A DNA stretch of 64,000 nucleotides from Blastomussa wellsi (taxonomy: Eukaryota > Cnidaria > Anthozoa > Scleractinia > Plerogyridae): NCBI GenBank assembly GCA_947652115.1, contig OX393561.1, positions 32,522,679 through 32,586,678 on the forward strand, written 5' to 3'. Positions 1-11,989 of the stretch are shown piece after piece (position 1 is the first letter of the stretch; the number at the start of each line of letters is the position of its first letter). Under the pieces are notes generated by a model. It had not been told where the DNA came from and did no database searches. It was given only the letters and a program-made list of their open reading frames with translations. Position numbers and translations under genes: made by a program.

Positions 1-147
1 TAGAAATTCAGCTTTTCTACCCACCCCACCCCCCCTGGGTTTGCATCGTTGGTGCCCAACTTGGTACGCGCTGAAAGCCAGGTGCCAGGGCAGTGTGGTG
101 ATACCCTTGTTGACGTTAAGCCCCCCGGTATTTTAAGCGCTGGGCTG

Positions 148-179
148 GCCTGACTGCCGGCGATAGCCGGCAGTCAGGC
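148..179. repeat. Perfect hairpin, 14-bp stem with GATA loop
   Basis: Bases 148-161 and 166-179 are exact reverse complements, separated by GATA. The stem is GC-rich. It lies in non-coding DNA and no gene next to it explains it. It may be the core of a decayed foldback element. Confidence 0.7.
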
Positions 180-1797
180 GAAAAAGTTTTGGCTCAAGGT
201 TGACCACGTTCTCAAAAATCCAGACATATATATATGAGGAATTACTACCTATAAACGAGGTGTTGTCGCAACTAAACGAGCACGGGGACCTCCATGTTTA
301 TTTCAAAATTTAAGTTCCTATAACACAAACAATTGATAGGAAAAGTTTGAAAAAAATCCCAACATACGTTCTTTTCTTGTTGAATGACCTTATCTCCCAC
401 TTCCCCCCCCCCTCTGGAATTTATAAACCCCACCCCCCGACACACGCACTCCCGCACGCTTCCCTAAATGGCATCAAGAAAACAAGCTAACTTAATTACT
501 TTCTCTTGTTACTATCTTGTGCAAATGTGCTTCAAATCAGCACTAACGCATAAGAAAATTCATTTCCTCAAAATGTACCCTCTAACTAATAACTCCTCTC
601 TCCATTAAATGCCGCCTCTAAAGTTCTTGAAAGAAATAATAAGGCTTTTTCGGTGGTTACATCCGCCAGAGTCTGCCCGCGGCTCGTGTATAATGGCCGA
701 AAAGTGATAACCAAACTTTGAAAACTGTCATGAAGTCAGTTTTATACACATTCTATGCTGGGTAGAGCCGCAGCTGGGTTGAGCTAAAGCCTTCACATAG
801 CTTCCTCTCTGTTTCTATCGGCCAGCTAACACTAAAAAGCCAAAACGGAAACAAGACTGCACTCTGGAGAAACACCAACTGAACGTTGTATAGACCACGG
901 TTTTGGGCGGAAAGACCACCGCATCAGGTTGCAGCTGTCCACGGCTGCAACCCTGCTTTATCGGTTTATGTCATGTTGTCTCGCAAATCAACTTTTTCAC
1001 GTAGTATCAGCCTTGTAGTGACTTGCTTATGCACAGGTGCATGCTGGAGTGCATGGGTTTACCTTGATCTCTGATCCCAACATGCAACTTCTCCATACTG
1101 GACTCATACTGCTCTGTGTCCATTATTCGAGCCATTTGTTGGGAGATTTTGATTGTATGACAAGACAATTACCATTTGGTATAACTCCCTTGTTGTTATT
1201 TTAAACCAGTCCCCGAATTGCAATTGGCCGGCTACATTTACTCTCTTCACCATAGCCATCGATCAGGTGCGCAAATCGGGAGAAGGGTAGAAGAATCGGT
1301 TGAAAAGAATAAGTCCCGTGCTGTGCACGCTAGTCTCACCTGGAGTCATACCTACCAGAATTGACTGATATGAGTAGAAACTCAACTGCTAATACAAGGA
1401 AATCCGCCAACCTGGTTCTCGGGACACTTTTCTTCATGAGCTCGAGATTTCTATCACGTTTCAGTTGACGAGGGCGAGGCCCGAATCAACTATCACAAGA
1501 TACAAATCGAGAGGGTATAATCTAATTTTTTTAGTATAAATCTAGTAGACGTCATCATCATCATCATAATTTATTTCGCCTATTCTCTTAATATTGAAAT
1601 AGATAGTGAGTAGCTTAGCCAATCAGAGAATAGCATTGGTGACAGAACGCTAGTGGAGTTATACTAATCGCTGATAGAAACCATCGCACTCGAGTTGCTC
1701 TTTGAAGGCACCATTTTTCTTATTTTTTAGCTTAAAAGAACATAAAATGATAGGTTTTGGAATGGAATCATTTGGAGTTTCTGACCAAAATAAATTG
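180..1797. other. Non-coding stretch, no gene recognised
   Basis: No reading frame here looks like a conserved protein. The stretch contains C-rich runs near 400-440 and a short CAT repeat at about 1551-1567. Confidence 0.5.
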
Positions 1798-1798
1798 T

Positions 1799-2090
1799 GG
1801 GAGGCGCGGTGGCCTAACGGTTAGCGAGCTGGACTCTGGATCCAACTATCCGGGTTCTGAGCCTTGGCCGGGGCATTGCGTTGTGTTCTTGGGCACTTTA
1901 TTCTCACAGTGCCTCTCTTCACCCAGGTGTATAAATGGGTACCGGCCAATTTACTGCTGGGAGTAACCTTGCGATGGACTAGCACCCCATCCAGGGGGGA
2001 GTAGAAATTCTGTCTGTGGCTTCATGCTAAGGAAACCGGGATTAGCTCCCGCCTGATGGGCCACTAGGCTCGTATGCGGACGCTACATTT
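1799..2090 (+). mobile_element. tRNA-headed SINE, near full-length copy
   Basis: The copy starts with a tRNA-like head (GGCGCGGTGGCCTAACGG resembles a box A region). It continues with a body found repeatedly in this window, including the shared stretches CACAGTGCCTC, GGTGTATAAATGGGTACC and CCATCCAGGGGGGAGTAGAA. The 3' part ends near GGGCCACTAGGCTCGTATGC. Other copies lie at about 4845, 9041, 41447, 41643, 41935 and 49282. The RNA polymerase III origin is inferred from the tRNA-like head and the B-box-like GGTTCGAGTCC seen in the 4.87-kb copy. Confidence 0.75.
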
Positions 2091-2123
2091 GCTTTTATAA
2101 ATACAATTAGACTCGCCCTCCGG

Positions 2124-2192
2124 CCCTCGTTTTCTGAGTGATATTCAACGAGGCGCAGCCTCGTTGACTATTCGCTTATAGAAAACTCGGGA
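2124..2192. repeat. Imperfect foldback repeat
   Basis: CAACGAGGC and GCCTCGTTG face each other around GCA. Outer arms that include TCGTTTTCT and AGAAAACTCG extend the pairing. It follows directly after the SINE copy. Confidence 0.5.
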
Positions 2193-3238
2193 ACGTAGTC
2201 GAATTCTTAAGTAAATGCAGGGCTTTGTTTTTGGCTGCAAGAAGGGGATGGTATGGTATAGGATGTACCCAATCTTATCGAACGGATGCAAGTAAGTTTC
2301 GATGTGGTATTTTTGCTTCTACTGAGTACAGATACCTACCTTCAAAAAATTAGAATAACCTGAACGCAGACCCGTGATAAGGTCGAATAACGATTCTTCA
2401 TGCACTCGAGGGCTCATTAGCAGATTTGTCGATACGTTCCCTTCTGTAACCCTGAGGTGTGGGAAATTTTGAAGTTCGCAAATAACTCATCTTCAAAAGA
2501 AATTAATTTAATTGGTACTGAAACGCTTCTTGCTTTGCAAATCAAATTGTTATCAAAGATAAGGGCTCTAACAGAGTCTTTTGATGACGATAAATCAACC
2601 AACGATCAAGATAACGTAATCGGGTTGAAAAACGGGGCTTAATTACGCAAATGTTCTCAAACTAAAAATCGTGCAGCGGCGATGGCAAGGCGTCCTAGAG
2701 GCTCCTGATAGCCTGTAAATTTTTGTTTAACTGATCGGCTACCAGACATTGCGGCTTTATCAAAGTACCTTTTTAGCCTCTTTCATTCCTTGTGATGAGC
2801 TTATAAATCGTTTAACATGCGAGGCTAACCTTGGAGGAGATGAACATTGGTACACGTTATGCCGCTTGTTTTTCTTCAAAACATATTTTCCTCAACACAC
2901 TCAAGACTACAACAGAAAATTTGTGTCCCCATTTTGAGATGGAAACAAAGTGTGGGATGCATGGTCAGTCGGTATTTAAAGGTCTGATGTGACAATCGAC
3001 AGAACTGCAGTGGCGGTGTTGAACTTCCCTGAAAGAACTGATACCAAGAGACAAAATTGAAAATTGGTGATCTAGATTAGGCAGATAAAAAACTAATATG
3101 TCCGGCTCCGTCCAGTCCGCCATAAGAAATTAGGTAGATTCCTTTAAATCATTAGAGATCTAACTATCTTTCGGTATCCTTTTGATTCCAAAAAAACTGG
3201 ATTTATTTCCATCAGATCTTGGGTCTATAAAACCATTG
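2193..3238. other. Non-coding stretch, no gene recognised
   Basis: Short open frames exist on both strands, but none has a recognisable domain, and opposite-strand frames overlap without preference. No repeat was identified. Confidence 0.45.
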
Positions 3239-3388
3239 GCGTACGGGGGGAGGGGGGAGTGGCTGCAGTTTCCCCAATTCTTGGGCAACTGAGATTTTTT
3301 GGGCAGCAATAGAAATTTGGGCAAGACAACTTGGGATAATAGTTTGGGTGAATGGTTCACACCCCCTCACCCCCCTGCCCGTAATGTA
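3239..3388. repeat. G/C-capped inverted repeat, copy 1
   Basis: The left end reads GCGTACGGGGGGAGGGGGG and the right end reads as its approximate complement (CCCCTCACCCCCCTGCCCGTA). The interior contains TTGGGCAA and TTGGGCAAGACAACTTGGG. A related element lies at 54881-55075, with the same GCGTACGGG edge and the interior GCCTTGTCCAAATTTCT. This is a dispersed non-autonomous family, judged from shared sequence only. Confidence 0.55.
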
Positions 3389-4358
3389 TAAAACACTACG
3401 TGATGGATGGTGTAATTGAATTCCCAACTTTGGCTCTGTTTCATTTAAAACTTATCTCTTTTGCGAAAGTCTTGTTTTTCAAAACAAAGGCATGTTTTGA
3501 AAACACACGTTAATGAAGATGCTAAATGAACTAACCAAAGTATGATAGCTTTTTGCTTTGCTTGAGCGTTTTTAGCGTGATAAATCTCTGGTTATCGTTT
3601 TGCGTGATGCACATAACATTTACGAATGTTAGCTAATATATAGCCGGCGAAGAAAGGAAAGTCGTGTAAGTTGAAGGCAGATATAAACTGCTGTGAGAAG
3701 TGGTGTGCTGTTAGGCTGTATTATTTCGTTGTTGGCTTCAAAAATGTTGAAACTAAACAACACAATGCCTCATCATAAAACCGCTGTAGAAAATTAGGAT
3801 TATGTTACAGGGCAATGAAGTTAACCGCAAATCCTTAGATATCAGCACTTCAAATATTGCTGTTGCATTTCCCACATTCAACAATAAACGCTCCTATAAT
3901 TAGTACAAAATTGTGTTAGGCTTTTCTGCTTTGATTCGGCGATAAATGACCCCATTTTACTCTTGGGAAATATTCAAATAAAATTGCTTGTTTGTTACTG
4001 GGGAGTAGATTTCAAGCCATGGCTGCCATACACCGTGACGAGATTGAGCCTGCGTTTGTCATTTGAAGGTCAGAGGGGTTGCTGTGCAAGCGCATGTCAT
4101 GTTGCGACAAGATTTTGAGCCTCGTTCTCAAGACATACGCAAAACTGCAAGGCTCATACTACGTAAAAACTTGACGTTGCGAGAAATTCGAGAGAAATCA
4201 ACATGACCGAAACCGATAAAGCAGGGCTGTAACCGTGGATAGCTGTTTCACCCTTTAAATACGGGGGCTCGCTACTTTTCTCGTGGGATACCCTGCGTTC
4301 GTGCAATCCCTCCGTACGTCTCCCTTTCAAACAAGAGCTGCCTTATCGCAGGTTAGGT
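3389..4358. other. Non-coding stretch, no gene recognised
   Basis: AT-rich spacer with no recognisable coding exon or repeat copy. Confidence 0.45.
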
Positions 4359-4662
4359 GCCCCCCCGGGGGGGGAGTGACTCGCATATGAAAGGGGAGGG
4401 GATGCTCCTCGGAAATTTTGAATTAAACCCCTGAAGGAGACCGATCTGAGCGTGGCCCACGCTTTTTTGGATCCCTAAAAGAGAATTAAAAATATACATA
4501 TTAAATATATATATTTATATTTCTTCGCGTACGACCCTAAACGAGACCTTCACCGTTATTAAAATATAATGGCGTTTTGCCCAGAACACCCTAAGTCAGA
4601 CCAAAATCGAAATTTACACCCCTAAGTGAGACGACGGCGGCATTCCCCCCCCGGGTTTAGGT
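4359..4662. repeat. Dispersed repeat with G/C-run ends, copy 1
   Basis: The left end is a CCCCCCGGGGGGGG run and the right end a CCCCCCCCGGG run. Shared interior words with the copy at 9561-9906 include CGCATATGAAAGGGG, GGAAATTTTGAATTAAACCCC, GGAGACCGATCTG, a TATATA-rich centre and ATGGCGTTTTGCCCAGA. Two copies of similar length 5.2 kb apart in the same orientation indicate a mobile or duplicated non-autonomous family. Confidence 0.65.
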
Positions 4663-4844
4663 GTGGGAAAAGTAAAGACCTAAAACGTGCGTTTACAATT
4701 TCTTTGATCGAAAATCCTGAAAGTAGCAAAGTCAAGCAAATTGCCACCGAAATTTAAAACAGGGAATGAAGGAATGGTGGACAGAAACTGGACAAGGTTA
4801 AAAGAAATTTCCTTAAGGGTTTTGAAAAAGCGGTCATACTGATA

Positions 4845-5128
4845 AGGTGCGCTGGACAGATCGTACGATCCGGGTTCGAGTCCTCGCCGGGTCACTACAT
4901 TGTGTTCTTAGGCAAGACACTTTACTCTCACAGTGCCTCACTTCACCCAGGTGTATAAATGGGTACCAGCGAATTAAAAAAAAAAATAATAATTATTGTT
5001 AGGGGGTAACCCTGAGATGGACTAGCATCCCATCCAGGGAGGAGTAGAAATACTCTCTGTCGCTTCATGCTAAGGAAAACGGGATAAGCTCCGGCCTAAT
5101 GGGCCACTACGCTCGTATGCAGACTCTC
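4845..5128 (+). mobile_element. tRNA-headed SINE, 5'-truncated copy
   Basis: The copy contains the B-box-like GGGTTCGAGTCC, then the family body (CTCACAGTGCCTC, GGTGTATAAATGGGTACC, CCATCCAGGGAGGAGTAGAA) and the 3' part ending near CTCGTATGCAGAC. An A-run followed by AATAATAATT has expanded inside the body. Confidence 0.75.
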
Positions 5129-7082
5129 CCCACTGTATCATCAGTCAGTTCATTTTCGCCCCGTGTACCCTTTCTACTACTACAAGCAGGACTAAGGCGC
5201 TCTATACCAGGACTTAACACTTTAATTCCTCGAACTCGTTTCTTGGGAAGTTACCGAAACACTGAGTGGGAGAAGCTACCTGTATATGACTGTATGGCCA
5301 ATGTAACTTGTTTCTAACCAAATCTGCTGTACAATATAAAACGTAACAAAACATACAATAGCTTACCTGTTATCAGCCCAGTACCATGAAGGAGAACTAA
5401 AGGCGCAACAAAATGGAACGAAATACTACTTTCTTGCTAAGGTGCGTGGCTTTTCTCCTTCCTTGTTGGCCGATCGTGCAGTAAGTTACGCGATTTCATA
5501 ACGTTGCAGGAGATTGGCTTAGTGGAGTCTCCACAATTCAGTCTTGACTGTTCAGTGAGTATTCTTATTTACGCACTTTATAAATCGTGCGGGCTTATCT
5601 TATTTAACCGAAGTACAAGAGGGATGACGTACAAAAACGTTTTTCGGTTGTGGCAGTGAAGGTGTAACTGTCTTGGGTATTTGATGACTCCAGCTTCCAA
5701 GCAGCAACTCACTGCATCGTCATGGTTGTGAACAAGTGTCCATTCCTTTAGTGGAGATGGGAAACTTTTAAATCATCATCATGTTTTCCCGTGGCCATTT
5801 TTCCACCCGCAGATGTTACTAGTTGCAGTTTCCGTAACTTCCTGTGCAAAACCCCCAACCTGAAGGACCAGTAGATTGCTCCTTAAGAAGTCCAACCAGC
5901 ATAGCTCTCTGGTTCACTGGAGCGCGCAAGCTTCCCAAACGCACCAAGGTAGCTATCTAATTCGGTTACAAAATCGGTTGCAAACATACAACCACTGTGC
6001 GACGCCATATGGAACAGGAGAAAGGAGCTCTGTCAAAATGTAGCAACTGGCGCGGCATTACACTATTATCCACACTTCGCAAGTCTTTGAAGTGTCTATC
6101 TGTGGACTTTAACCTCCGTAAAGAACGAGCAGGTGTTTAGGAGGAACGGAGCTGGATTGGGGATAGTTTTGCTGAGGCCCTCTTGTCTGCATTCACAGAC
6201 CTTTATCTTTCTATACGCCTCGGCTAACCTCGGTCCCATATCAGGCCCTTTCTCAGTTTAAAGCTTAACGTGTATGTTTGCCACGTATTTCTTTCTCTGC
6301 CAAAGAAAGAAGGCACTTACATTTCCTATTGTTAATGGAAGTCATTCATTGGCCGTTTTCACACAAGAGACGGATGATGGAGACACATCAGGGCAAACAC
6401 TTCTAGCGGGTGTTGCTAGGGCAGTCTCTAAAATTTCCAGAACAAGAGCCCAGGGTTTCCCTTCCAAAAAAGACAAAACGGTCGCAAAAAGGAAGACTTC
6501 ATTCTCCTTCCACGTGTTCTTTCTAGGTTTGCTTTCCTTTTCGCGACTTTAGACGCCATGTTTTCCTTCCCAGAACTCAGTGCGCTCTTTCTAGTCGCAG
6601 GCTTTTCAGGACAAAATAAGATGAGTTTATCCGTCCTGGTGTGAATCCGAAGACGAATTTTGACGAATATTTTGTCTACATATACGTTACGCGTGTTACA
6701 CGACGGGTGTTTTGGTGTTGAGCCGAGTGGAAGCTTGGCGAGAGATGGCGGCACTCGTAGCGATGCTGACAAACAAATGGCGAAGAAGAGCATTAGACAT
6801 GGCGGTGTATCGGAGACCACCATCCTCTGTGAAGCGTATGCCCGAGCTGGAGAATAACTTACTGAACCGTTACCCTTTTCTCTTGGTAATATCCCTCAAG
6901 ATAGGAAAACAAGAAGTAGAGATGAGATAAGAAACAAGAAATGGCGAGAGAACGGCCTTCAAAACTGGTCAGAGTCGCAGTTCAAGAAAAGACTTCTAGT
7001 TAATCGAGACGCCTTTTATTTCATTTCTGGAAACCCTGCGAAAATATAGAAACCAGTCCCTCTCATCGTGTACGTTTCCGTC
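5129..7082. other. Non-coding stretch, no gene recognised
   Basis: A 131-codon minus-strand frame ends near 6428, but it has no recognisable domain and mixes hydrophobic and basic stretches. I do not call it a gene. No tRNA or other RNA gene was recognised. Confidence 0.4.
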
Positions 7083-7091
7083 TAGATATAA

Positions 7092-7273
7092 ATTTAGAGA
7101 CGGATCATCCGTCTAAGACGATTTATCCGTCTGTTAGCACGTCTTGAAGACGTGCTAACAGTCGAATCAGCCTCAGGCGAATTTTGCTCCATAATTCGTC
7201 TTCGTACCGAATTTATACTTAGACGAATTATCCGTCTCAGACGGATAATCCGTCTAGACGGATAATTCGTCTA
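7092..7273. repeat. Cluster of nested palindromes built on AGACGGAT/ATCCGTCT
   Basis: The word AGACGGAT and its complement recur many times. Bases 7132-7145 and 7147-7160 form a 14-bp stem with a one-base centre. Bases 7220-7237 pair with 7256-7273 (18 bp), and between them 7239-7246 pairs with 7248-7255, giving a palindrome within a palindrome. This could be a foldback transposon or a structured RNA or protein-binding array. Only the symmetry is certain. Confidence 0.75.
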
Positions 7274-8088
7274 TGATTCATTCATATATTCCTTCCGAGC
7301 TTACTTTCTTCCGTCTCACGTTTGTTCATTTGGTGAACCTTTTGGGCTGTTATGAACGTTAAGAAAGAGCGAAATAGTTTAAATGGATCTAACTTTGAAG
7401 TTAATCAGCTTGCCGAGTCAAAACTAACCCAGTTTTAAGCTACATCGAGCCGAATCTATTTCTTCCCGGGAATCAATAGTTACTCGGCAGATAAAAAATC
7501 CGATACGCACTGAATAGGTAGCGTTCTAGATCTATAGCCGCCAAAACTGTTTGTTCACTAAAGTTTCCTCTCTCGGAATGTTTCCAATCCGCAATGATTC
7601 GCTTGAGCGTTCTTACAAACGCTTCCCCCACTCGAACGGGGGAACGCCCCCGACTCGAGAGTGTCTTTTTAATAAGCGCTCCTATTGCAAGAACCCCCAT
7701 CCCCTTACTAAGTGCAGTGCACTTTAATTATATGCCCCATCTTCTATTTCCAATATTAGTACTCACTGCACAAAGGTAAGTTCAGTTTGATTTCAGTTAA
7801 TTTTATTTTTTGTACAATTTTAGTTTGTGCATAAAACATGCAGTCCATTTCTCTTACTTCAGATTCCTATCGACAGCTTTTTAGACTTTTTTATGAGAGC
7901 AAGTGGTTTCTATTTTTGTGATGACACGTGGCTTCTCAGGAGACGGTTAATCGAGCATATGCTGTACTTGTTTTTGGATCAGCTACATCGTTTATGTCTT
8001 TATGGGTACCTGGCACACCATTTTCGTCCCCAGAGCCGCTTGCCCTGCTTAGCCGGCAGAGCTTGAGCACGATAAACGAGTGGCTCTG
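7274..8088. other. Non-coding stretch, no gene recognised
   Basis: No conserved coding signal and no repeat copy was identified. Confidence 0.4.
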
Positions 8089-8257
8089 GAGACACATGAT
8101 TTGATTGGCTAGATTTTAAGAAATGCTAGGAACAGCCAATCAAATCAACCGTTTTGAAATCCCTTTGTTTATAAGAGAATTTTAAAATGGTTAATTTCAA
8201 TGGCTAAATTTCAAACTCCCTTTGTTAGAATCTAGCCAATAAAGCCACTTGTTTCTC
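8089..8257. mobile_element. MITE-like foldback element
   Basis: The left arm (GATTTGATTGGCTAGATTTTA) is mirrored by the right arm (TTAGAATCTAGCCAATAAA), and both are flanked by further complementary bases (GAGACACATG and CACTTGTTTCTC). Its length of about 170 bp and lack of an ORF fit a non-autonomous DNA transposon. Transposase type is unknown. Confidence 0.55.
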
Positions 8258-9040
8258 ACGTTCAGGCTATGTCGGCTAATAAGAGCGACAAACTGCTCTG
8301 GGATGAGAGTGGTGCGTGTTCCGATACACCTTTTCTGGGACATCATAATTTTAGTATCTAGAGTGATGCCTGAAAGAATTCATACAGTAAATGGTTTGAG
8401 CCCGCGGTAACAGTCGATCGTGAAGTTTGATCGTCGGGGTGAGGGTAGTCCTGAGAAGGACTGTTGTCGGTGACAGTGACGACACCCTGAGCGGAAGTCA
8501 TCATCTCCATCGTGTGAAAAGTTGTTTGTCAGTCGAATGTTAAAAGTCTGGTTCGTGAAAACTGATTGGTCAGTTTTACCGTTATGTTATTGGCTGTAAG
8601 ACTCAAGTAACTTATGTCGTCGGTCGTAATTGGTCGGTTTCTATCCGTCGGTAAAGTTCGGTTTGTTTGTTATGTTCTAGTCGTGAATTAGTCGTCTGTA
8701 CGGTGCCGGCAGTTGTTGACATCTGTTGAGAGGAGTCTGTTCTAAGTTAGTTAAGCAACTTTCCAAAGCTCAGTAAGTCACAACAGTAAGCAGAGTCCCA
8801 GTCAATAGTGTGGCCCTTGAGTCGATGGTGTTCAGCAATGTGATTATTGACCTCACCGTTTATCGTCGCTCGTCGTAAAGAACTTACATTACATCAAAGC
8901 AGAGTAATACATTGCCTTTGGAATAACGTTCATCGTAAAGCAAATATCAGATTATTTTGGTGCCAGCTTGTAGTATTTACATTGTTTCTTATAACACGTC
9001 AGGTCGCTACTTTGGCGATTACTATGGATAATTTAAACTC
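8258..9040. other. Non-coding stretch, probably old repeat
   Basis: The part around 8400-8500 (GAAGGACTGTTGTCGGTGACAGTGACGACACCC) looks like a repeat consensus, but no second copy exists in the window to prove it. No gene was recognised. Confidence 0.3.
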
Positions 9041-9228
9041 TGCGTACGAACCTAGTGGCCCATCAGGCCGGTTTTCTTAGCATGAATTGACTAACTAGGG
9101 GCATTTCTACTCCCCCCCGGATGGGATGATAATCCATCGCAGGGTTACCCCCAGCACAGCATTAAATTCGCTGGCACCCATTTATACACCTGCGTGGAGA
9201 AAGGCACTATGAGAGTAACTTGTTTTGC
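9041..9228 (-). mobile_element. tRNA-headed SINE, partial copy
   Basis: Read on the minus strand, this is the 3' two-thirds of the family seen at 1799: the body word for GGTGTATAAATGGGTGCC, the CCATCC/GGGGGGGAGTAGAA block and the GGGCCACTAGG end. The tRNA-like head is missing. Confidence 0.7.
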
Positions 9229-9560
9229 TAGCTACCGCTTTTCTATAAACAACCGTTACATTGTATCGTATTTTCGGAGGGTCGTACTTTCATCTGCGGG
9301 ATTGTGGTCATTATTTATGATCTTTAAGTTTGGACAAGTTTACGCCCAGGCCATATCTCCTTGATGTAGTTTAATTTCTTACTCGTATGACGACTAAATT
9401 TCACGAAATCTTCAGGGTTTCCTTTCTCAGTTCTCTTGCTAATAAAACTTGCCACACACTTCGATAGTGAAAAGGCGAGGCCACCAAGGAATTGACGGCA
9501 ATTAGTTTGATTTGCTTCCTGACAATTTCCAATTTGATTTACAGTAATGCATGAGGTGTA
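9229..9560. other. Non-coding stretch, no gene recognised
   Basis: Nothing supportable was seen between the SINE copy and the next repeat. Confidence 0.4.
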
Positions 9561-9601
9561 TTTCCCGGAGGGGGGGGGGGGGATCGCATATGAAAGGGGC
9601 A

Positions 9602-9632
<31 letters not shown>

Positions 9633-9906
9633 CCTAAAGGAGACCGATCTGGGCGTGGCCCAAGCTTTTTTTCACCTCTAAAGGAGACCATGAAAACTTT
9701 GATTATATTAATAGAGTAAATAAAACGAATTAAGAAAATAAGTATTAAATATATATATGTGTGCAACCCTTAACAAGACTTCACAGCTAAATTTAATGGC
9801 GTTTTGCCCAGAGCACCCGAACTGAGACCGAAATCCGAAATTTACCCCCTAATTATAAGCGATACAAGAATCCCCGCCCCTCTCGTATGTCAGTCCCTCC
9901 CGGGAC
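9561..9906. repeat. Dispersed repeat with G/C-run ends, copy 2
   Basis: Second copy of the family at 4359-4662, in the same orientation. The left end carries a 14-G run after CCCGGA and the right end reads CCCTCCCGGGACC. It keeps the CGCATATGAAAGGGG and ATGGCGTTTTGCCCAGA words but differs by several small indels, so the copies are not recent. Confidence 0.65.
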
Positions 9907-11551
9907 CGGTTTACACCTTTCTTAGTTTTTGTGTTTTCCTTGAAAAGGGTGTCAATTTTCAAATCCGTTTACTTTATCTAAATAGGGTCAGGGTTTAAGA
10001 ACCTTCGCGGCGCACACCTATCCAAAATTTAAGGAAGTACCCCCCAGATATATTCATATCCTGGTATCTATTCCTTTTAGTTCTGAAAATTTATTTATTG
10101 CTGTTGTGGAAGCCATTATCGCGCTGATGTACTAGTCTTTTCCGTTACAAATTTCTATTCTTCGTGATGACAGGAACTTGTCTCGAGTTCAGTGACTCTA
10201 TTTCCGACCAATACCACGCCCCGGTGTAGTTGGCGTCACCAGCACCGCCCAAGGTAATCTATTCCTTTGGTTCAACAAGATTACTCTTATCTTGCTATTG
10301 TCTTTGTAGTTTACGCGTTTACTAAACTTTGTATTTTTTTTGGAATAAGAGTTGGGATCAAAGGAGAGTCAGAGAACGGTTTTTGTGTTCGAATTCCCAA
10401 ATAAAGTGCCTGTAAATTCTGCTATTGTACAATAACAAAGAGAGTGCTGTAATAGGCGGAAAGGTTAGTTAATCGCTCATATAATCAAGTCTACTATGCT
10501 TTAGTTTGTGTCTTTTAGAGAAGAATGTACAATATTTTTCAATGTATTTCATATCTTTGTTCGGACTGCAACTAACACAATGTTGGTTTAAGTGTTCGCT
10601 CTGTTTCTTAAACGAAACATAGCGCAGCTTAAATAAATGTCTGTCGGAAATATTAATTCCCTTGTGTCTGTGATGAAAGTATCTGAGTGCAAGATTTCAT
10701 GGCTGGGTTATGTATCGTCCTAAGCAAAACCACACCGACAAACTGCATGGTGTGTAGTTTGCTTGTACGAATCAAATATTTTCTGGAAATCAGAATGAAT
10801 TTACGAACTTTGCAGTGACTTTATTGCTTTCAGAGTTTTACAAGTCTCTTGTCAAAAGTTCAGTGGCCACGGAATAGCATGGTGCGTCAATATTGAACGA
10901 AACAAACGCATGGGAAAAAATTAACAGGTTTACAATGAGTGTGGTCAAGGACTACTTTTACTCAAACAGAGTGTCAAGAAGCTCGACATTCTTTAACAGA
11001 AACCAATGAACTGAGTATGCACGATTACGTATTAAAGCACGCATAAAACAGCGTGCAAGTCAAATTTCGCTGTGACCTATGCTTTTTAACACTTGTCGGA
11101 CAATTAAATAGTCTTAAATTTAACAGGCAACAAACCGTCCCAGTTAAAACTCATGTTAGAGGTAAATCGTATCAAATGTAATAGTGATGCGGGGCAGCCT
11201 GACTACTTGGAAAATAAGGAAAAAAGCTTCTGCTGGGATGAGGCGATTCCATGGGAATCCAAGATGGCGGTCCAATAGGTGTGGTCTGTCCGTGCATGTG
11301 AGGCTGGTGCAGGAAGGGACTGGGACTGACTCTACTATCCCATGCATCATGTTGTCTATCAATGCTGTTTTGCACATCACATCTTTGTTGTGTGTTTCCT
11401 GTAAATACAAATGCAAAAACATCAACACACCCCTTTCGGAAAGCTTAATAATAGTTTTAAAATATTTTTCCCCAATGTTTTGCTTTTTAATTTATGATTA
11501 CAGCTGAGAAATTCACCCGCGCGGACATAACAATTTGGCGTGTTGGATGAT
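9907..11551. other. AT-rich spacer, no gene recognised
   Basis: No exon with recognisable protein similarity. Overlapping frames on opposite strands near 11.16-11.5 kb have no domain. Confidence 0.4.
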
Positions 11552-11703
11552 AAATCTCTTATTAGACGTTTTGTTGCTTAGTATCGCTGAGAATTTGTGC
11601 TCGTTGTTTGTATTTTGACTCGCCCAACGGGCTCGTCAAAATACCACACAACTCGAAAAAATACTCATCGACACTACACAACAAAACGTCTAATAAGAAA
11701 TAT
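11552..11703. mobile_element. MITE-like foldback element
   Basis: Bases 11554-11576 and 11679-11701 are reverse complements around the core TCTTATTAGACGTTTTGTTG. A second inner pair, GTATTTTGAC and GTCAAAATAC (about 11610-11619 and 11635-11644), brackets the centre. There is no coding capacity. It ends about 290 bp downstream of the FoxQ2 stop. Confidence 0.65.
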
Positions 11704-11989
11704 ATATAATTTTTTGGTGGCGTGTCAAATGTGCTTGAACTTTGGTGCAGTTCATGATTCGTTGTCATATGAGGATTCTATCAGGTTTCTCCCTAAAGTA
11801 ATGCTTTCTCTTTTAAACCGCAAGTAGTGTATTGAATATTTTTAGCGTACCTGGGCTGTTATTCTCAATACCCTTTGTTTGTTCCCTAGCTACGCAAGAA
11901 CTATGTGATATGCTAACCCAGGGAACTGTCCGGGGAACAGTCTTCAGAGGAGATAATTAAATTATTTTTGCAATTCAGATAATTGCATG

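Noticed and set aside
4865..4895. Possible tRNA gene because of GGGTTCGAGTCC
   Set aside because: Only the B-box half is tRNA-like; it is followed by the SINE body, and no cloverleaf with an acceptor stem closes.
6428..6823. 131-codon open frame on the minus strand
   Set aside because: No domain, no splice or promoter context, and an equally long frame overlaps on the other strand.
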